A model generated the notes under the pieces. That model was given only the letters and a program-made list of their open reading frames with translations. It was not told the DNA's origin and searched no databases. Below are positions 47,897 through 57,997 of a stretch of DNA of 64,000 nt, piece by piece. The translations under genes and the position numbers were made by a program. This DNA comes from Qipengyuania polymorpha (GTDB lineage Bacteria; Pseudomonadota; Alphaproteobacteria; Sphingomonadales; Sphingomonadaceae), in contig NZ_JAIGNK010000001.1 of the NCBI RefSeq assembly GCF_019711435.1, forward strand, positions 372,001 to 436,000, read 5' to 3'. Every line of letters begins with the position of its first letter. Within the stretch, counting starts at the first letter, position 1.

Positions 47897-50388
47897 TGAC
47901 ACGGAATATCGAACTCGAACTATCGTCGCTTCTCCCGGACATTCCGAGCGACACCGACAGATGTATCGCTCGGCTGCAGTCGTTGCTCAGTTCGCGGGCA
48001 GGTGTGCATGCGGTTGAGGTCGTTGAAGGATCGAACAGTGCACCTGCCCAGCTTGCAATATCTTACGATCCCGATCGTCTCACGATCGCGCGGATCAGAG
48101 AACTTGCGCACGTAGCAGGAGCGGAAATTTCCGGGCGCTACGGGCATGTTGTGTGGCAAACCGAGGGCATTAATTCGGTGCGCCGGGCGCAGACAGTCGC
48201 AGATCTGGTAGCCCGCGAATCCGGCGTACTTGAAGCAAATGCCGATGCGAGCGGAAAGCTGGTCGCCGAGTTCGACCGCCGGCGTACCGATGAGACAGCG
48301 ATTGCCAATGCGCTGCAAGAACTGGGGGTTTCAATCAAGGCCGACAAAATCGCCGCAAATGCCAGAGATGCTGAAGAACACCGCCATGACGATAAAGATC
48401 ATTCCGGGCACAGTCACGGCGGCATCTTCGGCGCTAATACTGAACTCTTTTTCTCGCTCGCTTCGGGCGCATTTCTCGCCATCGGCTTCGGGATCGAGAA
48501 GCTATGGGACGGACATCCGGTCTGGCTGCCGTTCGCTTGTTATATAGCGGCATATTTCTTCGGAGGCTTCTTCACTCTCCGAGAGGCGTGGGACAATTTG
48601 CGCCTCCGCCGGTTCGAAATCGACAGCCTCATGCTTGTCGCCGCTGCGGGCGCCGCCTTTCTCGGGGAATGGGCCGAAGGCGCGCTACTGCTGTTCCTGT
48701 TCAGTTTCGGCCACGCGCTTGAACACTACGCGATGGGGCGCGCGAAGAAAGCTATCGAAGCGCTCGCCGAGCTTGCCCCGGACACCGCACGGGTAAAGCG
48801 CGGAACTGACGTAGTTGAGATCCCGGTCGAGGAGCTTGCGCTAGGCGACGTGGTAATCGTGCGTCCGAACGAACGCCTTCCGGCCGATGGCTTCATCCTG
48901 GACGGCGTCAGTGCCATCAATCAGGCTCCGGTGACCGGCGAAAGCGTGCCGGTCGACAAGAGCGCGGTTTCGGATGTTGCTTCTGCGCGCGCCAACCCTG
49001 ACAATCTTGCGGATGACAATCGCGTCTTCGCGGGGACGATCAACGGATCGGGCGCGCTCGAAGTGGAAGTGACCCGGCGATCAAGCGATACGACCCTAGC
49101 CAAGGTCGTCCAAATGGTGAGCGAAGCCGAGGCTCAGCAATCTCCGACCCAGCGCTTCACGCAGCGCTTCGAGCGAATTTTCGTGCCTGCCGTGCTCGCT
49201 CTGGCCGGCCTGCTCCTTTTCGCATGGGTCGTCATCGACGAACCCTTCCGCGACAGTTTCTACCGGGCGATGGCGGTGCTTGTGGCTGCGAGCCCCTGCG
49301 CTTTGGCGATCGCGACCCCGAGCGCGGTCTTGTCCGGAGTGGCCAGAGCAGCGCGCAGCGGCATTCTGGTAAAGGGCGGCGCGCCGCTCGAAGATCTCGG
49401 TGCGCTCAAGGCCATCGCGTTCGACAAGACCGGTACTCTTACCGAAGGCGAACCCCGCATTACCGATGTCCAACCCGCGCAGGGCGTATCTGAAAACGAA
49501 CTGCTTGCGATTGCCTCGGCGGCTGAAAATCTGAGCGATCATCCCCTGGCACAGGCGATTGTCAGGGACGGCAAGCAGCGGCTTGGCGATGAGAATCTGC
49601 CCGAAGCTACCAATCTCGAAAGCTTCACAGGCAAGGGCATCACCGCGCTTGTCGACGGTGAGCGGGTGTGGATCGGAAAGCTCGAAATGTTCGGGCAAGA
49701 CGGGGTCCCTGCGCTCAGTGCCGAACTGTCGGATGCTATAGAGTCCATGCGCGAGCGCGGGCGAACGACGATGGGCGTTCGCTCGGAAACGCGCGATCTC
49801 GGAGCGATCGGCTTGCTCGACACGCCGCGCGCGGCGGCAAAGGCGACGCTTGAAGCGTTGCGCGGCCTCGGGATCACCCGGATGATCATGATCTCGGGCG
49901 ACGATCAAAGAGTGGCCGATGCGGTTGGAAAGGAAGTCGGCCTCGACGAGGCCTGGGGAAATCTCATGCCCGACGACAAGGTCAAGGCCATCCGCAACCT
50001 TGCCGGCCAGGACAAGGTTGCGATGGTCGGAGACGGGGTCAATGACGCTCCGGCCATGGCGAACGCAACGGTCGGAATAGCAATGGGGGCTGCCGGCTCG
50101 GACGTTGCATTGGAGACAGCCGACGTCGCGCTGATGGCCGATGATCTCGCCCGACTGCCTTTTGCCGTCGATCTGAGCCGGCAGACCCGGTCGATCATCC
50201 GGCAGAATATGATCGTCAGTCTCGGAATTGTCGTCGTGCTCATCCCGGCAACCATTTTCGGTCTCGGGATAGGCCCCGCTGTCGCGGTTCACGAGGGATC
50301 AACGCTAATCGTGGTCGCCAATGCGCTTCGCCTTCTGGCGTATAAAGAGAAGGGCAGCACAAAAGACATAGCGGAGAAGCCAGTATGA
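47896..50388 (+). CDS. P1B-4-type metal ATPase with degenerate HMA region
   Basis: 830 residues, GTG start abutting czcA. SPC in TM6 (466-468), DKTGT (510-514) and HEGST (near 799) match P1B-4 ATPases (CoaT/CtpD type; Co(II), Fe(II) or related metals). The N-terminal 150 residues look like two HMA-like folds lacking CxxC, followed by a His-rich stretch (HRHDDKDHSGHSHGG, about 162-176). It exports metal from cytoplasm to periplasm, where CzcCBA can remove it. Confidence 0.85.
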   Translation: MTRNIELELSSLLPDIPSDTDRCIARLQSLLSSRAGVHAVEVVEGSNSAPAQLAISYDPDRLTIARIRELAHVAGAEISGRYGHVVWQTEGINSVRRAQTVADLVARESGVLEANADASGKLVAEFDRRRTDETAIANALQELGVSIKADKIAANARDAEEHRHDDKDHSGHSHGGIFGANTELFFSLASGAFLAIGFGIEKLWDGHPVWLPFACYIAAYFFGGFFTLREAWDNLRLRRFEIDSLMLVAAAGAAFLGEWAEGALLLFLFSFGHALEHYAMGRAKKAIEALAELAPDTARVKRGTDVVEIPVEELALGDVVIVRPNERLPADGFILDGVSAINQAPVTGESVPVDKSAVSDVASARANPDNLADDNRVFAGTINGSGALEVEVTRRSSDTTLAKVVQMVSEAEAQQSPTQRFTQRFERIFVPAVLALAGLLLFAWVVIDEPFRDSFYRAMAVLVAASPCALAIATPSAVLSGVARAARSGILVKGGAPLEDLGALKAIAFDKTGTLTEGEPRITDVQPAQGVSENELLAIASAAENLSDHPLAQAIVRDGKQRLGDENLPEATNLESFTGKGITALVDGERVWIGKLEMFGQDGVPALSAELSDAIESMRERGRTTMGVRSETRDLGAIGLLDTPRAAAKATLEALRGLGITRMIMISGDDQRVADAVGKEVGLDEAWGNLMPDDKVKAIRNLAGQDKVAMVGDGVNDAPAMANATVGIAMGAAGSDVALETADVALMADDLARLPFAVDLSRQTRSIIRQNMIVSLGIVVVLIPATIFGLGIGPAVAVHEGSTLIVVANALRLLAYKEKGSTKDIAEKPV

Positions 50389-51023
50389 GCTGCAACGATG
50401 ACTTCGATCTGGATTCGGCGGACAAACGACGCACATTGTGGATCGTATTGTGGCTCAACGTCGCAATCGCGGTTGGTTTCTTTGTCGTTGCCTATTTTGC
50501 GGACTCGAACGCGCTCTTGGCCAACGGGCTCGACAATTCATCCGATGCATTTGTCTACGCGCTCAGTCTTCTGGCTCTCACCCGTTCGCAATCCTGGAAA
50601 CGAGGGGCCGCGCGTTTCTCAGGCATTATGCTCCTAGTCTTCGCCGGAGGCGTTATCGCCGATGCCGTCAGGCGTTTCATCGAAGGCTCCGAGCCGGGCG
50701 GCCTGATGATGATCGCCATGGCGGCCATCGCGGCGGTGGTGAACCTCATATGCCTGCGCATGCTCCAGAAGCTTCAGCAAAAGGATGTCAATCTGCGCGC
50801 AGCGACCACGTTTAGCTTCAACGATTTCATATCGAACGGCGGTATCATCGTCGCCGGGATCATCGTTATGCTTACAGGCGCAAATTGGCCGGATCTCGTG
50901 GTTGGGATCGCGGTTGCTGGCATCGCCCTGTATGGCGGGATCGATATCCTTCGCGATGCGCACAGGGATAAGCATGAGGAAGCGGGCACCCAACATATCA
51001 AAGGCGACGAATTCCGAAGATGA
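50385..51023 (+). CDS. CDF-like cation transporter with variant metal site
   Basis: 212 residues, about six membrane segments. TM2 has D50-NSS-D54 (LDNSSDAFVYAL) and TM5 has N146-D147-FIS-N151, in place of the HxxxD/DxxxD pairs of zinc CDF proteins. No long His loop or C-terminal cytoplasmic domain; the tail is a short charged segment with two His. Likely a compact inner-membrane metal exporter. ATGA overlap with the ATPase. Confidence 0.75.
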   Translation: MSCNDDFDLDSADKRRTLWIVLWLNVAIAVGFFVVAYFADSNALLANGLDNSSDAFVYALSLLALTRSQSWKRGAARFSGIMLLVFAGGVIADAVRRFIEGSEPGGLMMIAMAAIAAVVNLICLRMLQKLQQKDVNLRAATTFSFNDFISNGGIIVAGIIVMLTGANWPDLVVGIAVAGIALYGGIDILRDAHRDKHEEAGTQHIKGDEFRR

Positions 51024-51087
51024 TGCTCGAATTTTGCATTTTGGCCGCTGGATTGCCTCGGCTCCTTATTCAGACTATCGCAGCTCC

Positions 51088-51489
51088 GTGAAATTTGTTC
51101 GCGCCTTGACCCTGATTTGCTTCAGCTTTGGACTGTTTGTGCAGGTTGCTGCGCAGGCGGCCGTTCCGCAGAGCGAAATGGCTGGGTCGGCTGATTGTGC
51201 TGAAATGGCGCAAGGCATGGCCGAGCACGGCATGTCTGAACACGCGATGCCCGAACAGATGGTTTCCGAAACGGACCCGGCCGAACAGCATGGCTCATGC
51301 TGCGAGATGAGCCTCGATTGTCTCGTAGCCATGAATTGCCTGCCGCCGCTGGCGCTTGCGGGTCCGGGACTGGCGCATGCAGGACCGTTTCCTGTTGCGC
51401 CTACGTATCTGGCCGCTAGCGCCAGCAGGCTCGACGGCCAGCCTCGACCGCCGGAATCTCCCCCTCCACAAACTGAACTCACCATCTAG
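51088..51489 (+). CDS. Cys/His/Met-rich exported protein before cusC
   Basis: 133 residues from a GTG start at 51088. Signal peptide (ALTLICFSFGLFVQVAAQAA), then a Met/His/Glu-rich stretch (CAEMAQGMAEHGMSEHAMPE) and Cys-rich HGSCCEMSLDC. Residues suit soft metals such as Cu(I)/Ag(I). No family recognised. It plays the same positional role as the His-rich protein before czcC. Start choice is moderate in certainty. Confidence 0.65.
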   Translation: MKFVRALTLICFSFGLFVQVAAQAAVPQSEMAGSADCAEMAQGMAEHGMSEHAMPEQMVSETDPAEQHGSCCEMSLDCLVAMNCLPPLALAGPGLAHAGPFPVAPTYLAASASRLDGQPRPPESPPPQTELTI

Positions 51490-51610
51490 CATTTCCCGGG
51501 CGGTGCTCTGCGCCGTTTGCGAGCTTGACGGATTACTTGACTTGCGCCGTGTCGATTGACGCGTACGCCGCAGTCGTTCCCGGCCAGTTCGCTTTGAAAG
51601 AGTGAGAATT

Positions 51611-52846
51611 ATGGATTGGCGAATTGGCTTGTTGCCGTTTTCGGCCCTGCTCAGCGCACAAGCTGCGCAAGCGCAGTCTGTCGGATACGAAGAAGCCCTT
51701 GCATCGGTAAGAGTCGAGCAACCCGCTCTAGAAGCTGGCGCGCTGCGTGTGCAATCACGGCGCGAGGCTGCGGAAGCGGCAGACGAGCTTCCTGACCCGC
51801 GTGTACGCGCAGGGGTTATGAATCTTCCGGTCAGCGGTCCCGCGGCGTTCGAGCTTGACCGGCAACTTCCTACGCAAGTCGCCATCGGTATCGAGCAGGA
51901 GATACCCAACCTCGCCCGCCGACGGGCGAAATTTGGCGTTGCCAGTTCGGAAGTGAGGCTAGCCGAAGCGCGCCTGGGTGTGACCGACCGTGATCTCCTC
52001 GCCGATGCGGGAACGGCTTGGGTGAGGCTCTATTATGCGCAGGCGCGGATTGAGCTTGCCCACGCCGCGCTGGACGAATTGAGGGCATTCGTACCCGCAG
52101 CGAACAGCGCCGTCGCCTCCGGGTCGGCCCGCCCGGCAGAGAGTCTGGCGATCCGGCGCGAACTGCTTGGGATCGAGGATGCAGCGACGTCGATCGAGGC
52201 CGAGCGCGAGACGGCGCAAGCGCAGCTTTCCCGATACATACCGTTCCCTGACCCGGTTGCCTTGGGTGAGGCTCCCACGGCGGCTCTGGATGAAAACCAG
52301 CTTCGCTTCGAACTGGAAGAGAATCCCGAACTCATTCTGGCCGATGCGGAACAAGATCGGGCCGAAGCCGGTGTGGCGCTCGCTCGCGCTGAAAAGCGGC
52401 CGGATTTTGGGGTGAGCGTCACCTATGGTCGTCGCGACCAGGCGTTTGGCGATGCGGTGTCGGTCATGGGGTCGATTACTCTTCCGATCTTCACCGACCG
52501 GCGGCAGAATCCGCGCATCGCCGCCGCCGAAGCCGATGCCGCTGCCGCTTTGGCCGACCGCGAGGATCGCAGGCGCGCGCTGGTTGCGGATTTCGAAGCC
52601 GATCTCGCCACTTGGCGCAGCACTACGCGCCAATGGCGCCGCGCGCGTGATGAACTTCTTCCGCTCGCGCGTGACCGCGTTGAGCTCGAGACAGCCAGCT
52701 TTGCGGCCGGGCGTGCCGATCTCGTCGATGTGATTGCGGCGAAATCCGCACTTGCCCTGCTCGAGCTGGAAATTCTCGAACGCGAACAGGCGGCGGTGCA
52801 GGCGGCGGTCAAACTACAACTCACATACGGGGAGGGCAGGCCATGA
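51611..52846 (+). CDS. cusC: CusC-type outer-membrane efflux protein
   Basis: 411 residues with a signal peptide (WRIGLLPFSALLSAQAAQAQ) and TolC-family repeats (EEALASVRVEQPALEAGALRVQ; SITLPIFTDRRQNPRIAAAEAD). Outer-membrane channel of the copper/silver pump. ATG at 51611 is preferred over GTG at 51602. ATGA overlap with cusB. Confidence 0.87.
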   Translation: MDWRIGLLPFSALLSAQAAQAQSVGYEEALASVRVEQPALEAGALRVQSRREAAEAADELPDPRVRAGVMNLPVSGPAAFELDRQLPTQVAIGIEQEIPNLARRRAKFGVASSEVRLAEARLGVTDRDLLADAGTAWVRLYYAQARIELAHAALDELRAFVPAANSAVASGSARPAESLAIRRELLGIEDAATSIEAERETAQAQLSRYIPFPDPVALGEAPTAALDENQLRFELEENPELILADAEQDRAEAGVALARAEKRPDFGVSVTYGRRDQAFGDAVSVMGSITLPIFTDRRQNPRIAAAEADAAAALADREDRRRALVADFEADLATWRSTTRQWRRARDELLPLARDRVELETASFAAGRADLVDVIAAKSALALLELEILEREQAAVQAAVKLQLTYGEGRP

Positions 52847-54333
52847 ACTCCGTGCTCGAACGATTTACGCAGCGCCAACGCTTGTTTGCGGCTGGGCTAG
52901 GTATTGCCCTTGTCAGCCTGGCTGCTGGCTACGGTCTTCACATGCTCGGCGGCGAGAGCAGCGGGGCTGGGTCGGCGACGGATACTGACTGTGAGGACGT
53001 GCTCTATTGGTACGATCCGATGGTGCCCGGACAACGCTTTGACGAGCCCGGTAAGTCGCCCTTCATGGACATGATGCTGGTTCCCAAGTGCGCGGGAGAA
53101 GCTGCGGAAGCGGGCGTCCGGATCGATCCGGGCCTTGTCCAGAATTTCGGAATTCGCACCGCAGCAGCCGAGTTCGGCGTTCTCGAACCGGAGATCACCG
53201 TTACGGGTGTCCTCGCATACAACAGCAGGGATATAGCTATCGTCCAGCCGCGCGCGGGGGGCTACGTCCAACGCACCTATGGCCTTACGCAGGACGATGT
53301 CGTCAGTCGCGGCACTCCGATCGTCGATATTTTGGTCCCTGATTGGGGCGGCGCGCAGCGCGAGTACATTGCTGTGCTCAATACTGGCGATCGGGCGCTG
53401 GCAGATGCGATGCGGCAGCGCATGCGATTGCTTGGAATGAACGACGCAATGATCGCATCGGTCGAACGCACACGCAGAGCCCAAAACACGATCACCGTCA
53501 CGGCTCCGGTGGGCGGTGCCGTAACAATGCTTGGGGTGCGCTCCGGCATGACTGTAATGGAAGGTCAGACTTTGGCCGAGATTACGGGCTTTTCGCCGAT
53601 ATGGCTTGAAGCTTCGGTTCCTGAAGCCCAGGCCGCAAATATCCGGCAGGGCCAGCCCATCAGTGCGACCCTGGCAGCGTATCCGGATCAGCGATTTGCG
53701 GGACGGATTGTTGCCATCCTTCCAAGCGCCGATGCCGCGAGCCGAACCATCACCGTCCGGGCTGAGCTACCCAATCCGCGCGGCAGGTTGAAACCGGGGA
53801 TGTTCGCGCAGGTGTCGCTTTCACCCGACACACGGCGAGCCTTGCTGGTACCGTCGGAGGCGGTCATTCGAACCGGACGCCGAAATCTCGTGATGCTCAA
53901 GCAGGATGAAGGCGCGTTCCTGCCTGCCGAGGTCGAAATCGGGCGCGAAGCGAATGGCAGGACAGAGATACTCGCAGGCCTTGCGGAGGGCGAGCAGGTC
54001 GTCACTTCAGGTCAGTTCCTGATCGACTCCGAAGCAAGTCTTGGCGGGATCGACGTCAGGTCGATCGATGGGACCATGAGCATGGCGTCGGACGGCTCGC
54101 CAAAGATGAGGGCATACACCGCTACGGGAAGAGTGACGAAAATCGCTGGTGCTTCGATCACTCTCAACCACGCGCCGGTTCCCGCCCTCGAATGGCCAAG
54201 CATGGTCATGCCCTTCGCCCTCGCCGACGCCGCTCTAGTTGACGGTATTGAACCGGGCGACAAGGTCGAGTTTACCTTCTCGCAGCACGACACCGGTCCG
54301 CGCATCGAATCCATTCGGAAGACCGACCGATGA
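52843..54333 (+). CDS. cusB: CusB membrane fusion protein fused to a CusF domain
   Basis: 496 residues. Membrane anchor (about 12-32), then a heavy-metal-binding domain ([20 protein letters not shown] and [10 protein letters not shown], about 48-82), then the CusB adaptor body with lipoyl and barrel domains. Residues 422-496 form a CusF-like domain ([33 protein letters not shown]) with the Trp and Met copper ligands. It can receive Cu(I)/Ag(I) in the periplasm and feed CusA. ATGA overlaps on both sides. Confidence 0.92.
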   Translation: MNSVLERFTQRQRLFAAGLGIALVSLAAGYGLHMLGGESSGAGSATDTDCEDVLYWYDPMVPGQRFDEPGKSPFMDMMLVPKCAGEAAEAGVRIDPGLVQNFGIRTAAAEFGVLEPEITVTGVLAYNSRDIAIVQPRAGGYVQRTYGLTQDDVVSRGTPIVDILVPDWGGAQREYIAVLNTGDRALADAMRQRMRLLGMNDAMIASVERTRRAQNTITVTAPVGGAVTMLGVRSGMTVMEGQTLAEITGFSPIWLEASVPEAQAANIRQGQPISATLAAYPDQRFAGRIVAILPSADAASRTITVRAELPNPRGRLKPGMFAQVSLSPDTRRALLVPSEAVIRTGRRNLVMLKQDEGAFLPAEVEIGREANGRTEILAGLAEGEQVVTSGQFLIDSEASLGGIDVRSIDGTMSMASDGSPKMRAYTATGRVTKIAGASITLNHAPVPALEWPSMVMPFALADAALVDGIEPGDKVEFTFSQHDTGPRIESIRKTDR

Positions 54334-57300
54334 TCGCGCGCATAATCGATGCCTCGATCGCCAATCGGTTTTTCATCGTTCTGGCGGCCTTCGCGGTCAC
54401 GCTCGCCGGCTTCTGGGCGGTGCGCGCAACGCCTGTCGATGCGATCCCAGATCTGTCTGATGTGCAGGTCGTGGTGCGGTCGAATTACCCGGGGCAAGCT
54501 CCGCGCATCGTCGAGGACCAGGTCACCTATCCGCTCGCAACGACGATGCTCTCGGTGCCGGGCGCGGAAACAGTGCGCGGCTATTCGATGTTCGGCGACA
54601 GCTTCGTCTACGTGATCTTCGAGGATGGGACGGACCTCTACTGGGCGCGCTCGCGCGTGCTCGAATATCTCAACCAGGTGCAAAACGAATTGCCCGACGG
54701 AGTGACCAGCTCGCTCGGGCCGGACGCGACGGGCGTGGGCTGGATTTACGAATATGCGCTGGTTGACCGAACGGGGAACAGCGACCTTGCTGGCCTTCGG
54801 AGCCTTCAGGACTGGTTCTTGCGCTATGAGCTGCAGACCATTCCGGGCATCGCAGAGGTCGCCAGCGTCGGCGGCATGGTCAAGCAATACCAGGTCGTCC
54901 TGGAGCCTTATCGCATGGCTTCGCTTGGCGTCACTTACAGCGATGTCGTGCGCGCCATACAAGCTTCCAATCAAGAGGCTGGCGGATCGGTGGTCGAAAT
55001 GGGCGAGGCCGAGTTTATGGTCCGCGCTTCAGGCTATCTCACGTCTCTCGACGACTTCCGGCAGATCCCTCTCAAATCAGTCGGGAGCGGTATACCGGTT
55101 ACTCTATCCGATATCGCCACGATCCAGCTTGGCCCCGAAATGCGGCGAGGAATCGCCGAACTCAATGGCGAAGGCGAAGTCGCAGGCGGTATTGTTGTGC
55201 TTAGACAAGGCGAGGATGCGCGGGCAACCATCGCGGCTGTCGAAGAGAAGCTCGACGTGCTCCAGGCCAGTCTTCCTGAAGGGGTCGAGATTGTCACGAC
55301 CTATGATCGTTCGAAGCTGATCGACGCCTCGATCGAAAACCTGACCGGAAAACTCATCGCCGAATTTATCATCGTCGCGATCGTTTGCGCGCTGTTCTTG
55401 TGGCATGTGCGATCAGCATTGGTGGCGATCGTCACGCTTCCATTGGGGGTGCTGGCGGCCTTTATCGTGATGCGGTTCCAGGGGGTCGATGCGAACATCA
55501 TGTCCTTGGGCGGCATCGCCATCGCAATCGGCGCGATGGTCGACGCTGCCATCGTCATGATCGAGAACGCGCACAAGCATATCGAGCATTGGGAAGAGGA
55601 CCATCCCGACGAGAAGATGTCCAACGATGAGCGCTGGAAACTGATTGCGGACGCATCGAAAGAGGTGGGGCCAGCGCTGTTTTTCAGCCTCCTGATCATA
55701 ACCCTATCGTTCCTGCCGGTGTTTACTCTGCAGGCGCAGGAAGGGCGGCTCTTCTCCCCACTGGCCTTTACCAAGACCTATGCCATGGCGGCGGCCGCCA
55801 TTCTGTCGGTGACGCTGGTTCCCGTTCTGATGGGCTGGCTGATCCGCGGGAAGATACCCAAGGAGGACACCAACGTCCTCAATCGCTTGCTGACCAAAGC
55901 CTACCGGCCGGGTCTTGATTGGGTGCTCAGCCGACCCAAGACGACAATGCTGGTGGCCGGACTGGTGTTCCTCACGGCGCTGGTCCCGTTCACGCGCCTT
56001 GGTGGCGAATTCCTGCCGCCGCTCGATGAAGGCGACTTGCTTTACATGCCAAGCGCGTTGCCTGGCCTGTCTCCTGGTGAAGCGTCGGCATTGCTTCAGC
56101 GGACGGATCGGCTGATCAAATCCGTGCCGGAAGTCGATACCGTGTTCGGCAAGGCAGGACGCGCGGATACCGCAACAGACCCGGCGCCGCTCACGATGTT
56201 CGAGACGACCATCCGGTTCAAGCCGCGCGAAGACTGGCGGCCGGGCATGACGCCAGAGAAGCTCGTCGACGAGCTCGATCGTGCTGTGCAGGTGCCGGGA
56301 CTCGCCAATGTCTGGGTGCCCCCGATCCGCAACCGCATCGATATGCTCGCGACCGGTATCAAAAGCCCGATCGGCGTGAAAGTGTCCGGCGAGGACCTTG
56401 CCGAAATCGAGCGCGTAGCTTTGCAGGTCGAGAATGTCGCAAAACAGGTTCCTGGCGTCAGTTCCGCTTTGGCAGAGCGTCTTTCGGGAGGCCGCTATGT
56501 CGATGTGGACATCGACCGGGTCGCTGCGGCGCGTTTCGGGCTGAATATCGCCGATGTTCAGCAAATTGTGTCAGGCGCGATCGGCGGCGCGAATATCGGC
56601 AGAACGGTCGAAGGATTGGCGCGATATCCCATCAATGTGCGCTATCCGCGCGAGATCCGCGACAGCCTCGCAGAACTGCACGCGCTGCCTTTGCTAACCC
56701 CCTCTGGCCAGCAAATTACGCTCGGCACCGTAGCGCAGGTGAGCGTCAGCGATGGCCCCCCGATGCTCAAGAATGAGCAAGGCCGTCTCATCAGCGTGGT
56801 CTATGTCGATACGCGCGGGCGCGATTTGACCTCGGTCGTAAGCGATCTTCAGGCGGCAGTTTCAGAGGGCGTCGATCTGCCTGCCGGTGTAAGCATTTCC
56901 TACGCGGGCCAGTTTGAATATCTCACCCGCGCCAATGAGCGGTTGCAGGTCGTCGTTCCCGCGACGCTCGGCATCATTTTCGTTTTGCTGTACCTGATCT
57001 TCCGCCGCTTCGACGAAGCGCTACTTGTTATGGGCACGCTGCCCTTTGCCCTCACCGGCGGCTTCTGGCTGCTCTATCTGATGGGCTACAACCAGTCTGT
57101 TGCGACATCGGTGGGTTTTATTGCGCTTGCCGGTGTGTCTGCCGAGTTCGGCGTCATCATGCTGATCTACCTCAAGTCTGCGCTGGCCCGGCGCAGCGGT
57201 GCCCTCGATGCGGACGGCGTGGGCGAAGCCATCAGGGAGGGTGCTCTTCTGCGCGTGCGTCCCAAGGCGATGACCGTGGCCGTCATTCTTGCCGGTCTCT

Positions 57301-57497
57301 TCCCTATCCTCATTGGAACCGGCGCAGGTTCGGAGGTCATGAGCCGCATCGCCGCGCCGATGGTGGGCGGCATGATCACCGCGCCGCTGCTTTCGATGTT
57401 CGTTATCCCCGCCGCATATTTGTTGATGCGGCGCCCCCGGCCCGAACGGCCAACCCAACCCCAAGGAGAAAAAGAATGCGTACCACAACCCTCATGA
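54330..57497 (+). CDS. cusA: CusA copper/silver RND transporter (HME4 type)
   Basis: 1055 residues with 12 membrane segments. The TM4 motif [15 protein letters not shown] (about 399-413) followed by AHKHIE is the monovalent-metal (Cu/Ag) form. Periplasmic loops carry Met residues of the relay. It drives export through CusB and CusC. The last 22 nt overlap cusF. Confidence 0.93.
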   Translation: MIARIIDASIANRFFIVLAAFAVTLAGFWAVRATPVDAIPDLSDVQVVVRSNYPGQAPRIVEDQVTYPLATTMLSVPGAETVRGYSMFGDSFVYVIFEDGTDLYWARSRVLEYLNQVQNELPDGVTSSLGPDATGVGWIYEYALVDRTGNSDLAGLRSLQDWFLRYELQTIPGIAEVASVGGMVKQYQVVLEPYRMASLGVTYSDVVRAIQASNQEAGGSVVEMGEAEFMVRASGYLTSLDDFRQIPLKSVGSGIPVTLSDIATIQLGPEMRRGIAELNGEGEVAGGIVVLRQGEDARATIAAVEEKLDVLQASLPEGVEIVTTYDRSKLIDASIENLTGKLIAEFIIVAIVCALFLWHVRSALVAIVTLPLGVLAAFIVMRFQGVDANIMSLGGIAIAIGAMVDAAIVMIENAHKHIEHWEEDHPDEKMSNDERWKLIADASKEVGPALFFSLLIITLSFLPVFTLQAQEGRLFSPLAFTKTYAMAAAAILSVTLVPVLMGWLIRGKIPKEDTNVLNRLLTKAYRPGLDWVLSRPKTTMLVAGLVFLTALVPFTRLGGEFLPPLDEGDLLYMPSALPGLSPGEASALLQRTDRLIKSVPEVDTVFGKAGRADTATDPAPLTMFETTIRFKPREDWRPGMTPEKLVDELDRAVQVPGLANVWVPPIRNRIDMLATGIKSPIGVKVSGEDLAEIERVALQVENVAKQVPGVSSALAERLSGGRYVDVDIDRVAAARFGLNIADVQQIVSGAIGGANIGRTVEGLARYPINVRYPREIRDSLAELHALPLLTPSGQQITLGTVAQVSVSDGPPMLKNEQGRLISVVYVDTRGRDLTSVVSDLQAAVSEGVDLPAGVSISYAGQFEYLTRANERLQVVVPATLGIIFVLLYLIFRRFDEALLVMGTLPFALTGGFWLLYLMGYNQSVATSVGFIALAGVSAEFGVIMLIYLKSALARRSGALDADGVGEAIREGALLRVRPKAMTVAVILAGLFPILIGTGAGSEVMSRIAAPMVGGMITAPLLSMFVIPAAYLLMRRPRPERPTQPQGEKECVPQPS

Positions 57498-57859
57498 GCC
57501 TACTGGCCTTTCCGCTGGCGCTGGCGGCCTGCGATTCTGGCCAGGACACTGCCGACATGAACGACATGCCGATGGCAGAAAATGAAATGATGATGGACGG
57601 CGAGGATATGCCAATGATGGAACCTAGCAGCGAAATGCAAACCGTCAGTGCAGAAGGCACGGTCACTGCAATCGATGCCGAAGCGGGCACGATAACCGTC
57701 GACCACGGTCCGGTCCCAGCGATCGAATGGCCTGCGATGACCATGGCTTTTGAAGCCGATGAGCAACTGCGCAGCGAAGTAAGCGTCGGTGAGGGAATTG
57801 CCTTTGAATTTCGTACCGGTTCTGAAGGCAATGTGATCACGTCGATCACGAAGCAGTGA
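57476..57859 (+). CDS. cusF: CusF periplasmic copper chaperone lipoprotein
   Basis: 127 residues. Lipobox LALAAC near residue 18, then a Met/Asp-rich linker ([19 protein letters not shown]), then a CusF fold ([33 protein letters not shown]) with the Trp/Met/His copper site. Membrane-tethered, unlike soluble E. coli CusF. AAGGAG precedes the ATG. Confidence 0.9.
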   Translation: MRTTTLMSLLAFPLALAACDSGQDTADMNDMPMAENEMMMDGEDMPMMEPSSEMQTVSAEGTVTAIDAEAGTITVDHGPVPAIEWPAMTMAFEADEQLRSEVSVGEGIAFEFRTGSEGNVITSITKQ

Positions 57860-57862
57860 GTC

Positions 57863-57900
57863 GGTTGGGTGGTGCCAGGCAAACCTGGTGCCGCCCAACC
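57863..57900 (+). terminator. strong hairpin after cusF
   Basis: A 17-bp stem with two G-T pairs (57863-57879 with 57884-57900) and a 4-nt loop, directly after the cusF stop. No T-tract follows, so it may attenuate or protect the 3' end rather than fully terminate before copA. Confidence 0.7.
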
Positions 57901-57997
57901 AAATGCGGACGACCGAAACCTGGTATCGTGCCGGCACCGCCAAAGTATTCGGCACAAGGCTGTAAGAGGTCTGCTTTAGAGTGAGAAAGGAAGAGCG

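Noticed and set aside
57928-57937. Short palindrome GTGCCGGCAC before copA
   Set aside because: Ten bases of G+C-rich symmetry are common in this DNA, and the layout lacks the spacing of a CueR/MerR promoter.
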